The notes under the pieces were generated by a model. The model had not been told where the DNA came from, ran no database searches, and saw only the letters and a list, made by a program, of their open reading frames with translations. A DNA stretch of 64,000 nt from Cognatundibacterium jejuense (GTDB lineage: Bacteria; Pseudomonadota; Gammaproteobacteria; Burkholderiales; Burkholderiaceae_D), in contig NZ_JACOFV010000008.1 in assembly GCF_014284255.1 (NCBI RefSeq), positions 1 to 64,000 on the forward strand, read 5' to 3'. This document shows positions 17,223 to 26,224 of this stretch, in pieces (within the stretch, counting starts at the first letter, position 1; the number at the start of each line of letters is the position of its first letter). The translations under genes were made by a program, and so were the position numbers.

Positions 17223-18468
17223 GACTGGCTCCGGAAAACATATCCGCAGACATGCCAGGCAGACATTTTAAAACGTCGTAGCAAGCACCCATAGTGTGAT
17301 AATCAGTCTTACCGGCCGGGCTTTTTTCATCACTGTATTTCTGATTATCATGTGACAGTATCCGGTACCACGCACCATAACGATGATCAATCATGTGTTG
17401 CCAACTGTACTCCCAAATCTTCACATACCAGTTCCGGTATTGTTCCTTACCAGTGCGGCGGGCGAGCAAAGCGGCGGCAGCAAATGATTCTGCCTGTACC
17501 CAGAAATATTTATCACCATCACAAATACTTAAGTCGGGCGCAAAACCGTAGCAAATGCCGCCATGCTGATCATCCCAGGCATTGCGTAAAGCAGTATTAA
17601 ATAAATGTTCGGCGGTTGGTATCATCCAGCTGCTCTCCATGGCCAGGTGATCTTGCTCGGCTTCTAGCAGTATTAAGAGTTTAGCCCATTCGGTAAAATG
17701 CCCGGGCTGATATCCCCATGGTCGGAACAAATTGGCTTTGTCGTGCAGGTTGTAATTCCAGTCAATCTGCCAGTTGGCATCATAGTGTTCCCAGATCATG
17801 CCGTGCGCTAAACCTGCCTGACGTTGCGTGATGTGTAGTGCGAGCGTCTCAGCTCTATGCAAATATGCCACTGTGCCGGTCGCATGAAAAGCAGCCAGTA
17901 GCGCTTCACACGCATGCATATTGGCATTTTGTCCGCGATAGCGATCGACGGTTTGCCAATCAGCGCTGGCTTGATCAGCGTAAAGACCATGAGTGACACT
18001 CCAGAATTTTTCATCCATGAGTTGTACCGTTTCATCCAGATACGCACGTGCTTCACTGACACCTGCCATCAGCGCATGTGCGTACGCGAGAACGACAAAG
18101 GCCAAGCCATAGCAATGGTTATCAGCATCCGTCACTTGCTTCACACCATCACGCCATTCGAGTTGCCAGGCATAACCGCGAGTGCGGTCGTCACGATGAA
18201 CTTCACGTAAAAACTTCACGCCATGTCTGACCTGTTCCAGATATTCAGGTTTTGGAACATGGCGGTATGCCATCGCATAATTAAACACAAAGCGTGTGCT
18301 GCTGACCAAATGCCGGTGATGTACGTCGTAGACAGTGCCGTCATCTTTAAAGTAATGATAAAAGCCACCGCTAGGATCAATGCAACGCGGATGGTAAAAA
18401 TCCATGGTCTTGGCGATGTGGCTGCAGATAGTATCTGCGGAAAAGAAGTCGACTGAGGTAAATTCCAT
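17212..18468 (-). CDS. AGE family epimerase/isomerase
   Basis: A 418-residue cytosolic protein with the (alpha/alpha)6 barrel of the N-acylglucosamine 2-epimerase superfamily. Recognisable parts include DPSGGFYHYF near 33, RHLVSSTRFVFNYA near 50, QNANMHACEALLAAF near 178, WGYQPGHFTEWAKLL near 250 and YFWVQAESFAAAALL near 325, which carry the family's catalytic and barrel-lining histidines. The family includes mannose isomerase, cellobiose 2-epimerase and GlcNAc epimerase. With a fructokinase overlapping downstream and a LacI regulator upstream, mannose-to-fructose isomerisation is the best inference. Confidence 0.88.
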   Translation of the reverse strand: MEFTSVDFFSADTICSHIAKTMDFYHPRCIDPSGGFYHYFKDDGTVYDVHHRHLVSSTRFVFNYAMAYRHVPKPEYLEQVRHGVKFLREVHRDDRTRGYAWQLEWRDGVKQVTDADNHCYGLAFVVLAYAHALMAGVSEARAYLDETVQLMDEKFWSVTHGLYADQASADWQTVDRYRGQNANMHACEALLAAFHATGTVAYLHRAETLALHITQRQAGLAHGMIWEHYDANWQIDWNYNLHDKANLFRPWGYQPGHFTEWAKLLILLEAEQDHLAMESSWMIPTAEHLFNTALRNAWDDQHGGICYGFAPDLSICDGDKYFWVQAESFAAAALLARRTGKEQYRNWYVKIWEYSWQHMIDHRYGAWYRILSHDNQKYSDEKSPAGKTDYHTMGACYDVLKCLPGMSADMFSGASHAT

Positions 18469-18500
18469 AGCCTTAGATTGAAATTGAAAAATGAAATAAA

Positions 18501-19493
18501 TTAGTCGTCGCTACTACTCTCGCGCACGACCAGAGTGACTGTTTGAATCGATTCGGTCAACGGCGTATCAGTCGCAGGAGTGTGTTTGAGAAGTAAGTCA
18601 ATACCGAGTGAACCCAAAGCTTGCTTATCGACGCGAATGCTACTCAACGGTGGCATTGCCTGCGCCGCTGACGCAATATCATCAAAGCCAATCACCGCCA
18701 TCTCATACGGGACTTTGATACCGTGCCGTTCACAATATTTGAGTACTTCTATCGCCGTACTATCGTTATAACAAAATACCGCATCCACAGGCTGTGGCAA
18801 TCTGCGCAAAAGTTCCATTGCCGCAGCGACACTTTGTTCTAATGCATGTACATCATTGAGACATACTTCAAGCGCAGGATCGGCCAGCATCTTATTTTCA
18901 AACAAGGCTTGCCGGAACCCACGTGCGCGTTCTGCGATGCTGAAATGCGCAAGCGAACCACTGAGCATGGCGATACGTTTGCGACCACTTTGTATTAGAT
19001 GACGCGTTGCCAACCAACCGCCCAAGCGATGATCAGGACATACGGAACTAAAACCAGACTGTCTCGCATCGATCAAAACCATCGGCTTATTCGTGTGGCG
19101 TAAGGCAGTGAGAATTTCTGGCTCAACGTAGCCAGCGCAGATGATTGCATCGGCCTGATGCAGACGGATGTGTTCGAGTAGTGGCTCAGCCGGGCCGCTG
19201 GTCATCAAGGACAGTGCGATGCCAGCCTGACGACATGCGGATTCAGCACCTTGCAGAACCGGTGAAAAAAATTGACTCGCAGATTCGCCTTCATGCTGTC
19301 TATGCAAGACAAACACCACACGCCGTATCTTGCCTTGCTTTAAGCGAGAAAAGTCGTAGCCCAGCGCATGCGCCGCCTCACTCACCCGTACTCTGGTCGC
19401 CTCAGTCAAGCCTTCCTGATTCTTGAGCGCACGCGACACTGTGCCGACCGACAGCCCAGTTTGAGAGGCAATATCTCTGATGCTGACCGCCAT
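18501..19493 (-). CDS. LacI family transcriptional regulator
   Basis: A 330-residue repressor with an N-terminal helix-turn-helix (VSIRDIASQTGLSVGTVSRALKN, residues 3-25), a hinge helix near 45-60 and a periplasmic-binding-protein-like sugar-sensing domain (residues 60-330). It is the first gene of a leftward transcript with the AGE epimerase (32-base gap) and fructokinase, so it probably controls its own operon in response to a sugar or sugar phosphate. TAAA-CGA-TTTA and GTTTACTAAAC inverted repeats upstream are candidate operators. The ligand is unknown. Confidence 0.93.
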   Translation of the reverse strand: MAVSIRDIASQTGLSVGTVSRALKNQEGLTEATRVRVSEAAHALGYDFSRLKQGKIRRVVFVLHRQHEGESASQFFSPVLQGAESACRQAGIALSLMTSGPAEPLLEHIRLHQADAIICAGYVEPEILTALRHTNKPMVLIDARQSGFSSVCPDHRLGGWLATRHLIQSGRKRIAMLSGSLAHFSIAERARGFRQALFENKMLADPALEVCLNDVHALEQSVAAAMELLRRLPQPVDAVFCYNDSTAIEVLKYCERHGIKVPYEMAVIGFDDIASAAQAMPPLSSIRVDKQALGSLGIDLLLKHTPATDTPLTESIQTVTLVVRESSSDD

Positions 19494-19744
19494 GCAATAC
19501 TCCCCCGATTGACTGTACTAAACGATTTATTCAAGCACCAGTTATCATCAATTGGCGCCGCTCTTTAGCGACATTTATACAGCGGGAGAAATTTGGGGTC
19601 AATCAAGAATAGAAAAATGGGATTAGTTTAGGATGTTTACTAAACAAAATGCAAAGAAGGATAATTGAGCCGATACAACCGGAGCATCCAGGCCACACCA
19701 CTGAAATTTGCGGTTAAAGCCCAACACTATTATTTTATCGCCCA
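19494..19744. promoter_or_regulatory. Upstream region of the LacI operon with candidate operators
   Basis: No gene is seen here. TAAACGATTTA at 19519-19529 has a central CGA between inverted TAAA/TTTA arms, and GTTTACTAAAC at 19635-19645 is a near-perfect palindrome that extends to a GTTTAG/CTAAAC inverted repeat (19626-19645). Their position suits autoregulation by the LacI protein, but neither matches a published consensus that I can name. Confidence 0.4.
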
Positions 19745-19780
19745 ATCAAAAAACCCGGAGCAAATCCGGATTTTTTGATT
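19744..19780. terminator. Bidirectional-looking Rho-independent terminator
   Basis: AATCAAAAAA (19744-19753) and TTTTTTGATT (19771-19780) enclose a CGGA/TCCG stem, giving a stem with A-rich left and T-rich right sides. On the minus strand it lies 35 bases after the stop of the small exported protein gene at 19816 and should terminate it. Confidence 0.85.
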
Positions 19781-19815
19781 AACTTCGTTCGTTTACTGTG
19801 CGATCCAAATAGGCG

Positions 19816-20262
19816 TTATTTAGAACCGAAAACACTATTCAATTTTTTCTGATCAAGAAATTTGGTGTAATCTGAAATTGATTTTATTACTTCTTTATTT
19901 CCCATGATTTCAGCCATCGCTAATTCTCCCAGCATTTTAAATGCTGCGACAAATCCTTCTTTACCATCGGACTTAATCACGGCCTTGGTCTGCGCGACAC
20001 ACTGTTCAGAAATCAGCCGGGTCACCAATGCCGCCATTTCTTGATTCGCTTCAACACGATCAGCGTCCTTCACCGCGGAAACACTTTGCAATTCAGGATG
20101 AGAAGTCATCGCGATAAAAACCCAGCGTGCCAGTTCCTTACGTTCTTTACCATTCGTGAAATCGCCAAGGCATTTCCCTAATGCTTCCGATTCACTCGAA
20201 GCGAATACCGGTTGATGGATAAATGAGATCAAAACCAAAATAACAATAGAAAGTAAGCGCAT
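19816..20262 (-). CDS. Small exported protein of unknown function
   Basis: About 148 residues from the ATG at 20262. A signal peptide (residues 1-22, ending in PVFASS) is followed by a helical mature domain with two cysteines, in KCLGDF near 31 and EQCVAQ near 87, that could form a disulfide. I do not recognise the family. The frame is open to 20316, but that extension would place extra hydrophobic sequence before a good signal peptide and is rejected; neither start has a strong ribosome site. It is flanked by the LacI operon upstream region and the DMT exporter, and is ended by its own terminator, so it looks like a single gene. Confidence 0.72.
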   Translation of the reverse strand: MRLLSIVILVLISFIHQPVFASSESEALGKCLGDFTNGKERKELARWVFIAMTSHPELQSVSAVKDADRVEANQEMAALVTRLISEQCVAQTKAVIKSDGKEGFVAAFKMLGELAMAEIMGNKEVIKSISDYTKFLDQKKLNSVFGSK

Positions 20263-20410
20263 AAAATAACCAAACGTTGAGTAATGGAAAAATAAGAAGT
20301 AAAAACTAACAGACAAATTCTATGACAACGACTATAAGTAAACTCTCAATCAAAAACAATATGAGTTGTTGTTTCTTGCTGTTTTTATTTCAATTGGCGG
20401 ATTTATTTTA

Positions 20411-21265
20411 CTAAGAAGTTCGACGCGTATCCGAATTAAAAACCATACTCATCACCCCACCCACGATGATTAAAACGATTCCCAGCACGCTACTCAATGC
20501 AGGCGTATCATTTAATAGCAACCACGACAGCAAAGCAGAAAAAATCACTGTCGTGTACGACAAAGCACTGGTCGTCAGTGCCTTTCCTAAACCGTAGGCG
20601 CGGGTCATACACAACTGCCCTAGCGACCCAAGGACACCAAAACCAATGATGTAAGGCACGGTTACCAAATCAACATACGCAAATTGCGTACTGAGCAGCC
20701 ATACCAATCCTAATGCAACACCCGTCAGTGAGAAATAAAAAACCACTCTTAATTCTGACTCACCGCGGCGGACTAGCACACCAACGCTGTAATACGCGAT
20801 GGCTGTGAGCAGACCACTAGTCAGGCCGGCCAAACCACCGAGATATTGATCTGGTAAAAATGATGGTCGCAATATCGTGACGATGCCAACGAACCCTATC
20901 AACACCGCGACATAAACCAGCCAGGTCGGTTTTTCTTTGAACAAAAATATAGACAGCAAGGCGAGAAAAATTGGATTGGTGTAGTTCAGTGTGGTCGCAG
21001 TAGCGATAGGCAAATGTGCTATCGCATAGAACATAAATACCAGCGCCAGATTACCCATCATTGCACGCCGCACATGTAATAGCGGTACTTGAGTAGAGAA
21101 CGCAATACGTTGTTGACGCATCAAGAAAATGACAATCACCAGATTGATCAGAGAACGATAAAACAGGACATCAGGTACCGTCAGTTTGTCCGACACATGC
21201 TTAATCAACACGCCCATCAAAGCAAAACAAAATCCTGCTACCACCATCCACATTGAATGCAACAT
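20411..21265 (-). CDS. EamA/DMT superfamily transporter
   Basis: A 284-residue inner-membrane protein with ten predicted spans in two EamA repeats (residues about 4-130 and 145-278). The sequence MLHSMWMVVAGFCFALMGVLIKHVSD and the LNYTNPIFLALLSIFLFKEKPT segment at the end of the first repeat are typical. Such proteins export amino acids, metabolites or drugs; RhaT- and YdcZ-like specificity cannot be told apart here. AAGGAG lies 4 bases before the ATG. A 12-bp hairpin is just upstream in what would be its leader or the end of another transcript. Confidence 0.92.
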   Translation of the reverse strand: MLHSMWMVVAGFCFALMGVLIKHVSDKLTVPDVLFYRSLINLVIVIFLMRQQRIAFSTQVPLLHVRRAMMGNLALVFMFYAIAHLPIATATTLNYTNPIFLALLSIFLFKEKPTWLVYVAVLIGFVGIVTILRPSFLPDQYLGGLAGLTSGLLTAIAYYSVGVLVRRGESELRVVFYFSLTGVALGLVWLLSTQFAYVDLVTVPYIIGFGVLGSLGQLCMTRAYGLGKALTTSALSYTTVIFSALLSWLLLNDTPALSSVLGIVLIIVGGVMSMVFNSDTRRTS

Positions 21266-21278
21266 GTTCTCCTTAAAA

Positions 21279-21306
21279 CAAAACGCCGCAGAATTGCGGC
21301 GTTTTG
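21279..21306. terminator. Perfect 12-bp hairpin upstream of the DMT exporter
   Basis: CAAAACGCCGCA (21279-21290) and TGCGGCGTTTTG (21295-21306) pair perfectly around a GAAT loop, with T-rich and A-rich ends on either strand. It looks like a bidirectional terminator, for example ending the DUF6680-like transcript from upstream, but lies only 14 bases before the DMT start codon. Confidence 0.65.
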
Positions 21307-21509
21307 ATCATAATATATGCAAAATATTTTTTGAGCGTGTACAACCTACGTGAAACGTTATCTGTACCGTATTGAGGAGTTGCACATGCCTTACATAACT
21401 AACATCTATCCTATCACTACTAAAGACTTAATCTGCGACAATTAAACTTGATATGTGCGGCTATGTATATTAAGCGTTTTCAAATATCAAAGTGAACAAA
21501 AATTTAAAT

Positions 21510-22121
21510 TTAATTTTGTTTAGATTCCACTTGTACATTTAATGAAATTTTCCCGCCGAGAAGCTTAAGCAATTCTTTCCTTAAGTCATCTTGCTCCTTC
21601 AATGCGACATCATTCAAAGGTAGGCTTTTAATATCCATTGGTAAAGCAAATTTACCACTTAATAACATTGCCAATCCACGTCGAATTATGTCTTGATCAG
21701 ATTCAATATCACCATGTTTTTTAAGTGAATAGATTTCATTCTTGATTTCTACTTTGTTGAATGAATAATCAAGGTGCGATGCCATCCCGTGCAACATATC
21801 CACTAAGAGCGTGACTCTTGTGTCGAGCCATGTTGGAGATGTTGTATCACTCGCCATATGATCCAAATAAAATTTCCACGATTCGACTATATTTTTTTCT
21901 CCATAAAATTCTATAGGGACGGCATTTAGAGCTTCTACATGAGCACTTGATAAACTTGATGCACGAGTTGCCATAAGGACTCGAAATATTTGCATCTGTC
22001 TAACTTTCCTTTCACCACGTCGCTCGATCCATTTTTGTGCTTGTACTGCTAATATAGGACCAAGCAGTGTAGAAAAAATGATTGCAATATCCGTAATTTT
22101 TATAGACCAATCGAATAACAT
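21510..22121 (-). CDS. DUF6680-like membrane-anchored protein
   Basis: A 203-residue protein with one N-terminal membrane span (residues about 9-28, IAIIFSTLLGPILAVQAQ) and a cytosolic helical domain starting ERRGERKVRQMQIFRVLMATRASSLSSAHVEALN, then FYGEKNIVESWKFYLDHM. This pattern resembles the DUF6680 family; I give that name with moderate confidence. Its base composition is clearly more AT-rich than its neighbours, and it sits in a gene-poor stretch with a MITE-like repeat, so it may have arrived by transfer. No function is known, and no partner gene is present. Confidence 0.7.
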   Translation of the reverse strand: MLFDWSIKITDIAIIFSTLLGPILAVQAQKWIERRGERKVRQMQIFRVLMATRASSLSSAHVEALNAVPIEFYGEKNIVESWKFYLDHMASDTTSPTWLDTRVTLLVDMLHGMASHLDYSFNKVEIKNEIYSLKKHGDIESDQDIIRRGLAMLLSGKFALPMDIKSLPLNDVALKEQDDLRKELLKLLGGKISLNVQVESKQN

Positions 22122-22418
22122 TTGACATCTCTCGTTTTCTTAAATTAAGTGGTCAATTGCGCAAGATCAACTTAATATTTGCTTAATCTCACAAAGAATT
22201 GAATTGATTTTTTGAAAATATATCTGACGGCTATTATTAAGGCAATTAGTTTTAGTTCTATATTTTTAAAAAGTAACGCGGAAAGTCTTAAATATCGATT
22301 TTTAGCCCCAAACAATTCCGTCCAAAAAAATTCTGAGCAATTTTGCAGGTAGTCCAGTTCAAAAACAATATTCGACACATCATCCGAGAAATATCACTCT
22401 TAGAGAGGAGTAGCTATT
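22122..22418. other. AT-rich non-coding stretch
   Basis: About 300 bases with low GC between the DUF6680-like gene and the icmF terminator. A 68-codon minus-strand frame (22172-22378) has no ribosome site or recognisable protein. I see no RNA gene or clear promoter. Confidence 0.5.
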
Positions 22419-22452
22419 AAAAAAATCTCGGACAAAGTTCCGAGATTTTTTT
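22419..22452. terminator. Rho-independent terminator downstream of icmF
   Basis: AAAAAATCTCGGA and TCCGAGATTTTTT pair around a short ACAAAGT loop, flanked by A- and T-runs, so it can act on either strand. It lies about 180 bases after the icmF stop in the direction of transcription, beyond a MITE-like repeat. Confidence 0.85.
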
Positions 22453-22518
22453 ATTTCTTTAGACCCTAGATTCCAGGATCTAAAAAGAATCAAAGTGCCC
22501 CAGACATAACATCCCAAA

Positions 22519-22616
22519 AAATTAAATTCGCGTGATGCAGAGCAAGGCAAAAATCGCAGCAATACGTCGGTACGGCGAGTATTGGCAATGCGGCGACTCG
22601 CCCGCGAATTCAATTT
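22519..22616. repeat. MITE-like inverted-repeat element
   Basis: Fourteen-base terminal arms at 22519-22532 and 22603-22616 match in 13 of 14 positions (AAATTAAATTCGCG and its inverse). They enclose about 70 bases that can fold further, including CAATAC paired with GTATTG. There is no coding frame. The structure fits a short non-autonomous repeat or a structured 3' UTR; it lies between the icmF stop and its terminator. Confidence 0.55.
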
Positions 22617-22629
22617 AATAGCAGGTCAG

Positions 22630-25600
22630 TTACATGTTACGACGATACTGTCCACCTACTTCAAACAACGCTGTCGTGATTTGACCCAATGAGCACACGC
22701 GGGCGGCGTCCATCAGTTTGGCGAACACGTTTTCATTGTTGATTGCCGCTTGCTGCAATGCCGCCAATGCTTGCGGTGCCACGTCGGCGTGGCGTTGATG
22801 GAAGTCAGCCAGGCGCGTTAATTGCGACTGTTTTTCTTCCTCGGTAGAACGCGCCAATTCTATCTTCTGTGGAGTATCGCCCGCCTTAGGATTGCGGAAG
22901 GTGTTGACGCCGATGATAGGTAAAGTGCCGTCGTGTTTCAGATGTTCGTAGTGCATGGATTCTTCTTGAATCTTACCGCGTTGGTAGCCGGTTTCCATCG
23001 CACCTAACACGCCGCCACGTTCGGCGATGCGTTCAAATTCTTGCATCACGGCTTCTTCAACCAGATCAGTCAATTCTTCGATGATGAAGCTACCTTGAAT
23101 TGGATTTTCGTTTTTCGCCAGACCCCATTCGCGGTTGATGATCAACTGAATCGCCAATGCACGACGCACAGATTCGTCGGTTGGTGTAGTGATCGCTTCG
23201 TCGTAGGCATTGGTATGCAAGCTGTTGCAGTTGTCGTAAATCGCGATCAATGCTTGCAATGTGGTGCGAATATCATTGAAATCAATTTCTTGCGCATGCA
23301 AAGAACGGCCGGAAGTTTGGATATGGTATTTCAACTTCTGACTACGATCATTGGCGCCGTATTTATCGCGCATCGCAATCGCCCAGATACGACGGGCGAC
23401 CCGACCAAGAACGGTGTATTCTGGATCCATCCCGTTACTGAAAAAGAACGATAAGTTAGCGGCGAAATCATCGATATGCATACCGCGTGCGAGGTACGCT
23501 TCCACAAACGTAAAGCCGTTCGACAAAGTGAATGCCAATTGCGAAATCGGGTTCGCTCCGGCTTCGGCAATATGATAACCAGAAATCGATACAGAGTAGA
23601 AGTTACGTACTTGATGATGCACGAAATATTCTTGAATATCACCCATCACTTTGAGTGAGAATTCGGTCGAGAAAATACAGGTATTCTGACCTTGGTCTTC
23701 TTTCAGAATATCGGCTTGTACGGTACCACGTACATTCATCAACACCCATGCACGGATTTTTGCAGCTTCATCGGCGGTTGGCTCACGTTTGTTATCAGCG
23801 CGGAATTTTTCCATTTGCTGATCAATCGCGGTGTTCATGAAGAACGCCAGAATGGTTGGTGCCGGGCCATTGATGGTCATGGAAACGGAAGTCGCCGGAT
23901 CGCACAAATCAAAACCGTCGTACAAGACTTTCATGTCTTCCAAAGTCGCTACGGAGACGCCAGAGTTACCGACTTTACCGTAGATATCTGGACGGATCGC
24001 TGGATCAGCACCGTACAAAGTCACAGAGTCAAACGCGGTCGACAGACGTTTCGCATCCATGCCTTGCGACACTAATTTGAAGCGACGATTCGTACGGAAC
24101 GGGTCACCCTCACCAGCAAACATGCGGGTTGGGTCTTCGCCTTCGCGTTTAAACGCAAATACACCAGCGGTGAATGGGAACGAGCCTGGAACATTTTCCA
24201 GCAACAACCAGCGCAGGATTTCGCCATGGTCGACAAAGCGTGGCAATGCGACTTTACGAATCGTGGTGCCAGATAAAGTTTGCTGCGTTAAACGAGTGCG
24301 GATTTCTTTGTCGCGGATTTTGACGACATATTCATCACCAGCGTACGCGGCTTGCATGTCAGGCCACATGTTGATGAGTTGTTTGGATTCGGCGTTCAGG
24401 TGAACGTCACGCTCTGTAATCAATTCATCGATGGAACCGAATGCATCTTGGGCTTTGCCGGATTTGCTCAGCATGCGCTTGGTTTCTTGCAGTTGCTGAC
24501 GCTCGCGCGCGAGGTTAACTTGTTTGCCAGTTTGCTTGTGATAATGGCGTACCGTATCGGCAATCTCAGCCAGATAGCGGCTGCGTGCTGGCGGTACGAT
24601 CACATTTTTTGCACTGGAGAATTTGACATCCACCAGCGCCAATTTGCTGGTGGTGGTTTTCAATCCGCGTGCTGCCAGCGCAGGCAACAAGCCCTGGTAC
24701 AAGGCAGTGACGCCATCGTCATTGAAACGGGAAGCTTGCGTGCCGTAGACTGGCATGTCGTCTGGCTTTTTAGTCCACAATTCGCGGTTACGTTGATATT
24801 GTTTCGCCACGTCGCGCAAGGCATCCTGAGCGCCTTTGCGATCGAATTTATTGATCGCAACGAAATCAGCAAAATCGAGCATGTCGATTTTTTCTAATTG
24901 GGATGCAGCACCAAATTCCGGCGTCATGACATACATCGATACATCAACGTGCGGCACAATCGCAGCGTCACCTTGACCGATACCAGAGGTCTCAACGATG
25001 ACCAGATCAAAACCCGCTACTTTGCAAGCGGCAATCACGTCAGGTAAGGCTTGAGAAATTTCGGAACCTGCTTCGCGGGTTGCCAGCGAGCGCATGAAAA
25101 CTTTGACATTGCCTTTCCATGGATTTATCGCATTCATACGGATGCGGTCACCCAGCAAAGCACCACCAGATTTACGACGTGAAGGATCAATCGAAATCAA
25201 CGCGATGTTCAGGTTGTCATCTTGATCCAGACGGATACGGCGAATCAGTTCATCGGTCAACGAGGATTTACCAGCGCCACCCGTGCCGGTGATACCGAAT
25301 GCCGGAATTTTAATTTGTTCCGCGGCTTTGGTGATCTCAGCACGCAAGGCAGGAGAGACTTTGTCGTTTTCCAGCGCCGTAATCAGTTGGGCTAATGGAC
25401 GGTGTTTGGCGGCGATATCGCCTTCTTGCAATACACTCAGGCTGGTTGGGGCATAGGTGGACAGATCAACATCGCACGCCTGGATCATCGACAAAATCAT
25501 GCCGACCAGCCCCATGCGCTGACCATCTTCCGGGCTAAAAATACGGGTCACGCCATAGGCATGCAGATCGGCAATTTCTTCAGGCACGATCACACCACCA

Positions 25601-25920
25601 CCACCGCCAAAAACTTTGATATGTGCGCCGCCGCGTTGCTTCAACAGATCAATCATGTATTTGAAGTACTCGACGTGGCCGCCCTGGTAACTGGAAATGG
25701 CGATACCTTGCGCGTCTTCTTGCAACGCCGCGGTAACGATTTCTTCGACGGAACGGTTGTGGCCGAGATGGATCACTTCTGCACCATTCGCCATCAAAAT
25801 ACGGCGCATGATGTTAATCGAGGCGTCATGGCCATCGAACAGAGAAGCGGCGGTGACGAAACGCACCTTATTCGCTGGTTTGTATTCGGTCAGATTTTGG
25901 GCTACGGACAGGTCGGTCAT
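22630..25920 (-). CDS. icmF: Fused isobutyryl-CoA mutase with GTPase chaperone domain (IcmF)
   Basis: A 1096-residue fusion that interconverts isobutyryl-CoA and n-butyryl-CoA using adenosylcobalamin. The order is: B12-binding domain (residues 18-150, cobalt-ligand His31 in DGHDAS), a MeaI-type G-protein chaperone (from about 205, P-loop [10 protein letters not shown] at 211-220), a linker, and the mutase TIM barrel (about 530-1090) with the substrate-binding [17 protein letters not shown] segment. Length and order equal IcmF, unlike the two-subunit methylmalonyl-CoA mutase. The role is in valine and branched acyl-CoA breakdown or isovaleryl/pivalyl isomerisation. A 20-bp palindrome lies about 95 bases upstream of the start. 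Confidence 0.96.
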   Translation of the reverse strand: MTDLSVAQNLTEYKPANKVRFVTAASLFDGHDASINIMRRILMANGAEVIHLGHNRSVEEIVTAALQEDAQGIAISSYQGGHVEYFKYMIDLLKQRGGAHIKVFGGGGGVIVPEEIADLHAYGVTRIFSPEDGQRMGLVGMILSMIQACDVDLSTYAPTSLSVLQEGDIAAKHRPLAQLITALENDKVSPALRAEITKAAEQIKIPAFGITGTGGAGKSSLTDELIRRIRLDQDDNLNIALISIDPSRRKSGGALLGDRIRMNAINPWKGNVKVFMRSLATREAGSEISQALPDVIAACKVAGFDLVIVETSGIGQGDAAIVPHVDVSMYVMTPEFGAASQLEKIDMLDFADFVAINKFDRKGAQDALRDVAKQYQRNRELWTKKPDDMPVYGTQASRFNDDGVTALYQGLLPALAARGLKTTTSKLALVDVKFSSAKNVIVPPARSRYLAEIADTVRHYHKQTGKQVNLARERQQLQETKRMLSKSGKAQDAFGSIDELITERDVHLNAESKQLINMWPDMQAAYAGDEYVVKIRDKEIRTRLTQQTLSGTTIRKVALPRFVDHGEILRWLLLENVPGSFPFTAGVFAFKREGEDPTRMFAGEGDPFRTNRRFKLVSQGMDAKRLSTAFDSVTLYGADPAIRPDIYGKVGNSGVSVATLEDMKVLYDGFDLCDPATSVSMTINGPAPTILAFFMNTAIDQQMEKFRADNKREPTADEAAKIRAWVLMNVRGTVQADILKEDQGQNTCIFSTEFSLKVMGDIQEYFVHHQVRNFYSVSISGYHIAEAGANPISQLAFTLSNGFTFVEAYLARGMHIDDFAANLSFFFSNGMDPEYTVLGRVARRIWAIAMRDKYGANDRSQKLKYHIQTSGRSLHAQEIDFNDIRTTLQALIAIYDNCNSLHTNAYDEAITTPTDESVRRALAIQLIINREWGLAKNENPIQGSFIIEELTDLVEEAVMQEFERIAERGGVLGAMETGYQRGKIQEESMHYEHLKHDGTLPIIGVNTFRNPKAGDTPQKIELARSTEEEKQSQLTRLADFHQRHADVAPQALAALQQAAINNENVFAKLMDAARVCSLGQITTALFEVGGQYRRNM

Positions 25921-26012
25921 GTCTTCCTCAACAGTCTATTTTTCGGTAAAGCATACGCCTACATATGCTTCATCGGGTGGTTATTGCTAGCGAATTGATC
26001 AGCTAACTTATA

Positions 26013-26032
26013 TGACGTTAACGTAAACGTCA
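26013..26032 (-). promoter_or_regulatory. 20-bp palindromic operator candidate upstream of icmF
   Basis: TGACGTT and AACGTCA arms flank a central ACGT-containing core, forming a 20-bp near-perfect palindrome with the TTnACGTnAA look of MerR-family LiuR-type operators, which control branched-chain amino-acid catabolism in proteobacteria. It lies 93 bases before the icmF ATG. The regulator itself is not in the window. Confidence 0.55.
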
Positions 26033-26170
26033 ATACGAATATTTAAATATGCTTCCCCTAATACCAGCAATGCTCTCAGAGTGAAAATGTCTGGAAGGCC
26101 GCATAAATAATAGGTTGAGCGATTTGTAGTTTTAACGCTTATTTTGTATTACGGTGGCTTTATTGGGGGC

Positions 26171-26206
26171 TTGCTACCCTCTCCCATCATAGGAGAGGGC
26201 CAGCAA
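26171..26206. repeat. Hairpin downstream of the indolepyruvate oxidoreductase
   Basis: TTGCTACCCTCTCC (26171-26184) pairs with GGAGAGGGCCAGCAA (26192-26206) with one bulge. There is no T-run on the minus strand, so it resembles the dispersed CCCTCTCC/GGAGAGGG hairpins of proteobacterial intergenic regions and may serve as a 3' end of the large upstream gene. Confidence 0.55.
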
Positions 26207-26224
26207 AAACCCAACAGCGAAGTC

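Noticed and set aside
22172-22613. Two minus-strand frames (68 and 77 codons) between the DUF6680-like gene and icmF
   Set aside because: They run through AT-rich sequence, a terminator and the MITE-like repeat, with no ribosome site or family likeness.
24352-24897. 181-codon frame antisense to icmF
   Set aside because: Shadow of the IcmF reading frame; no independent support.
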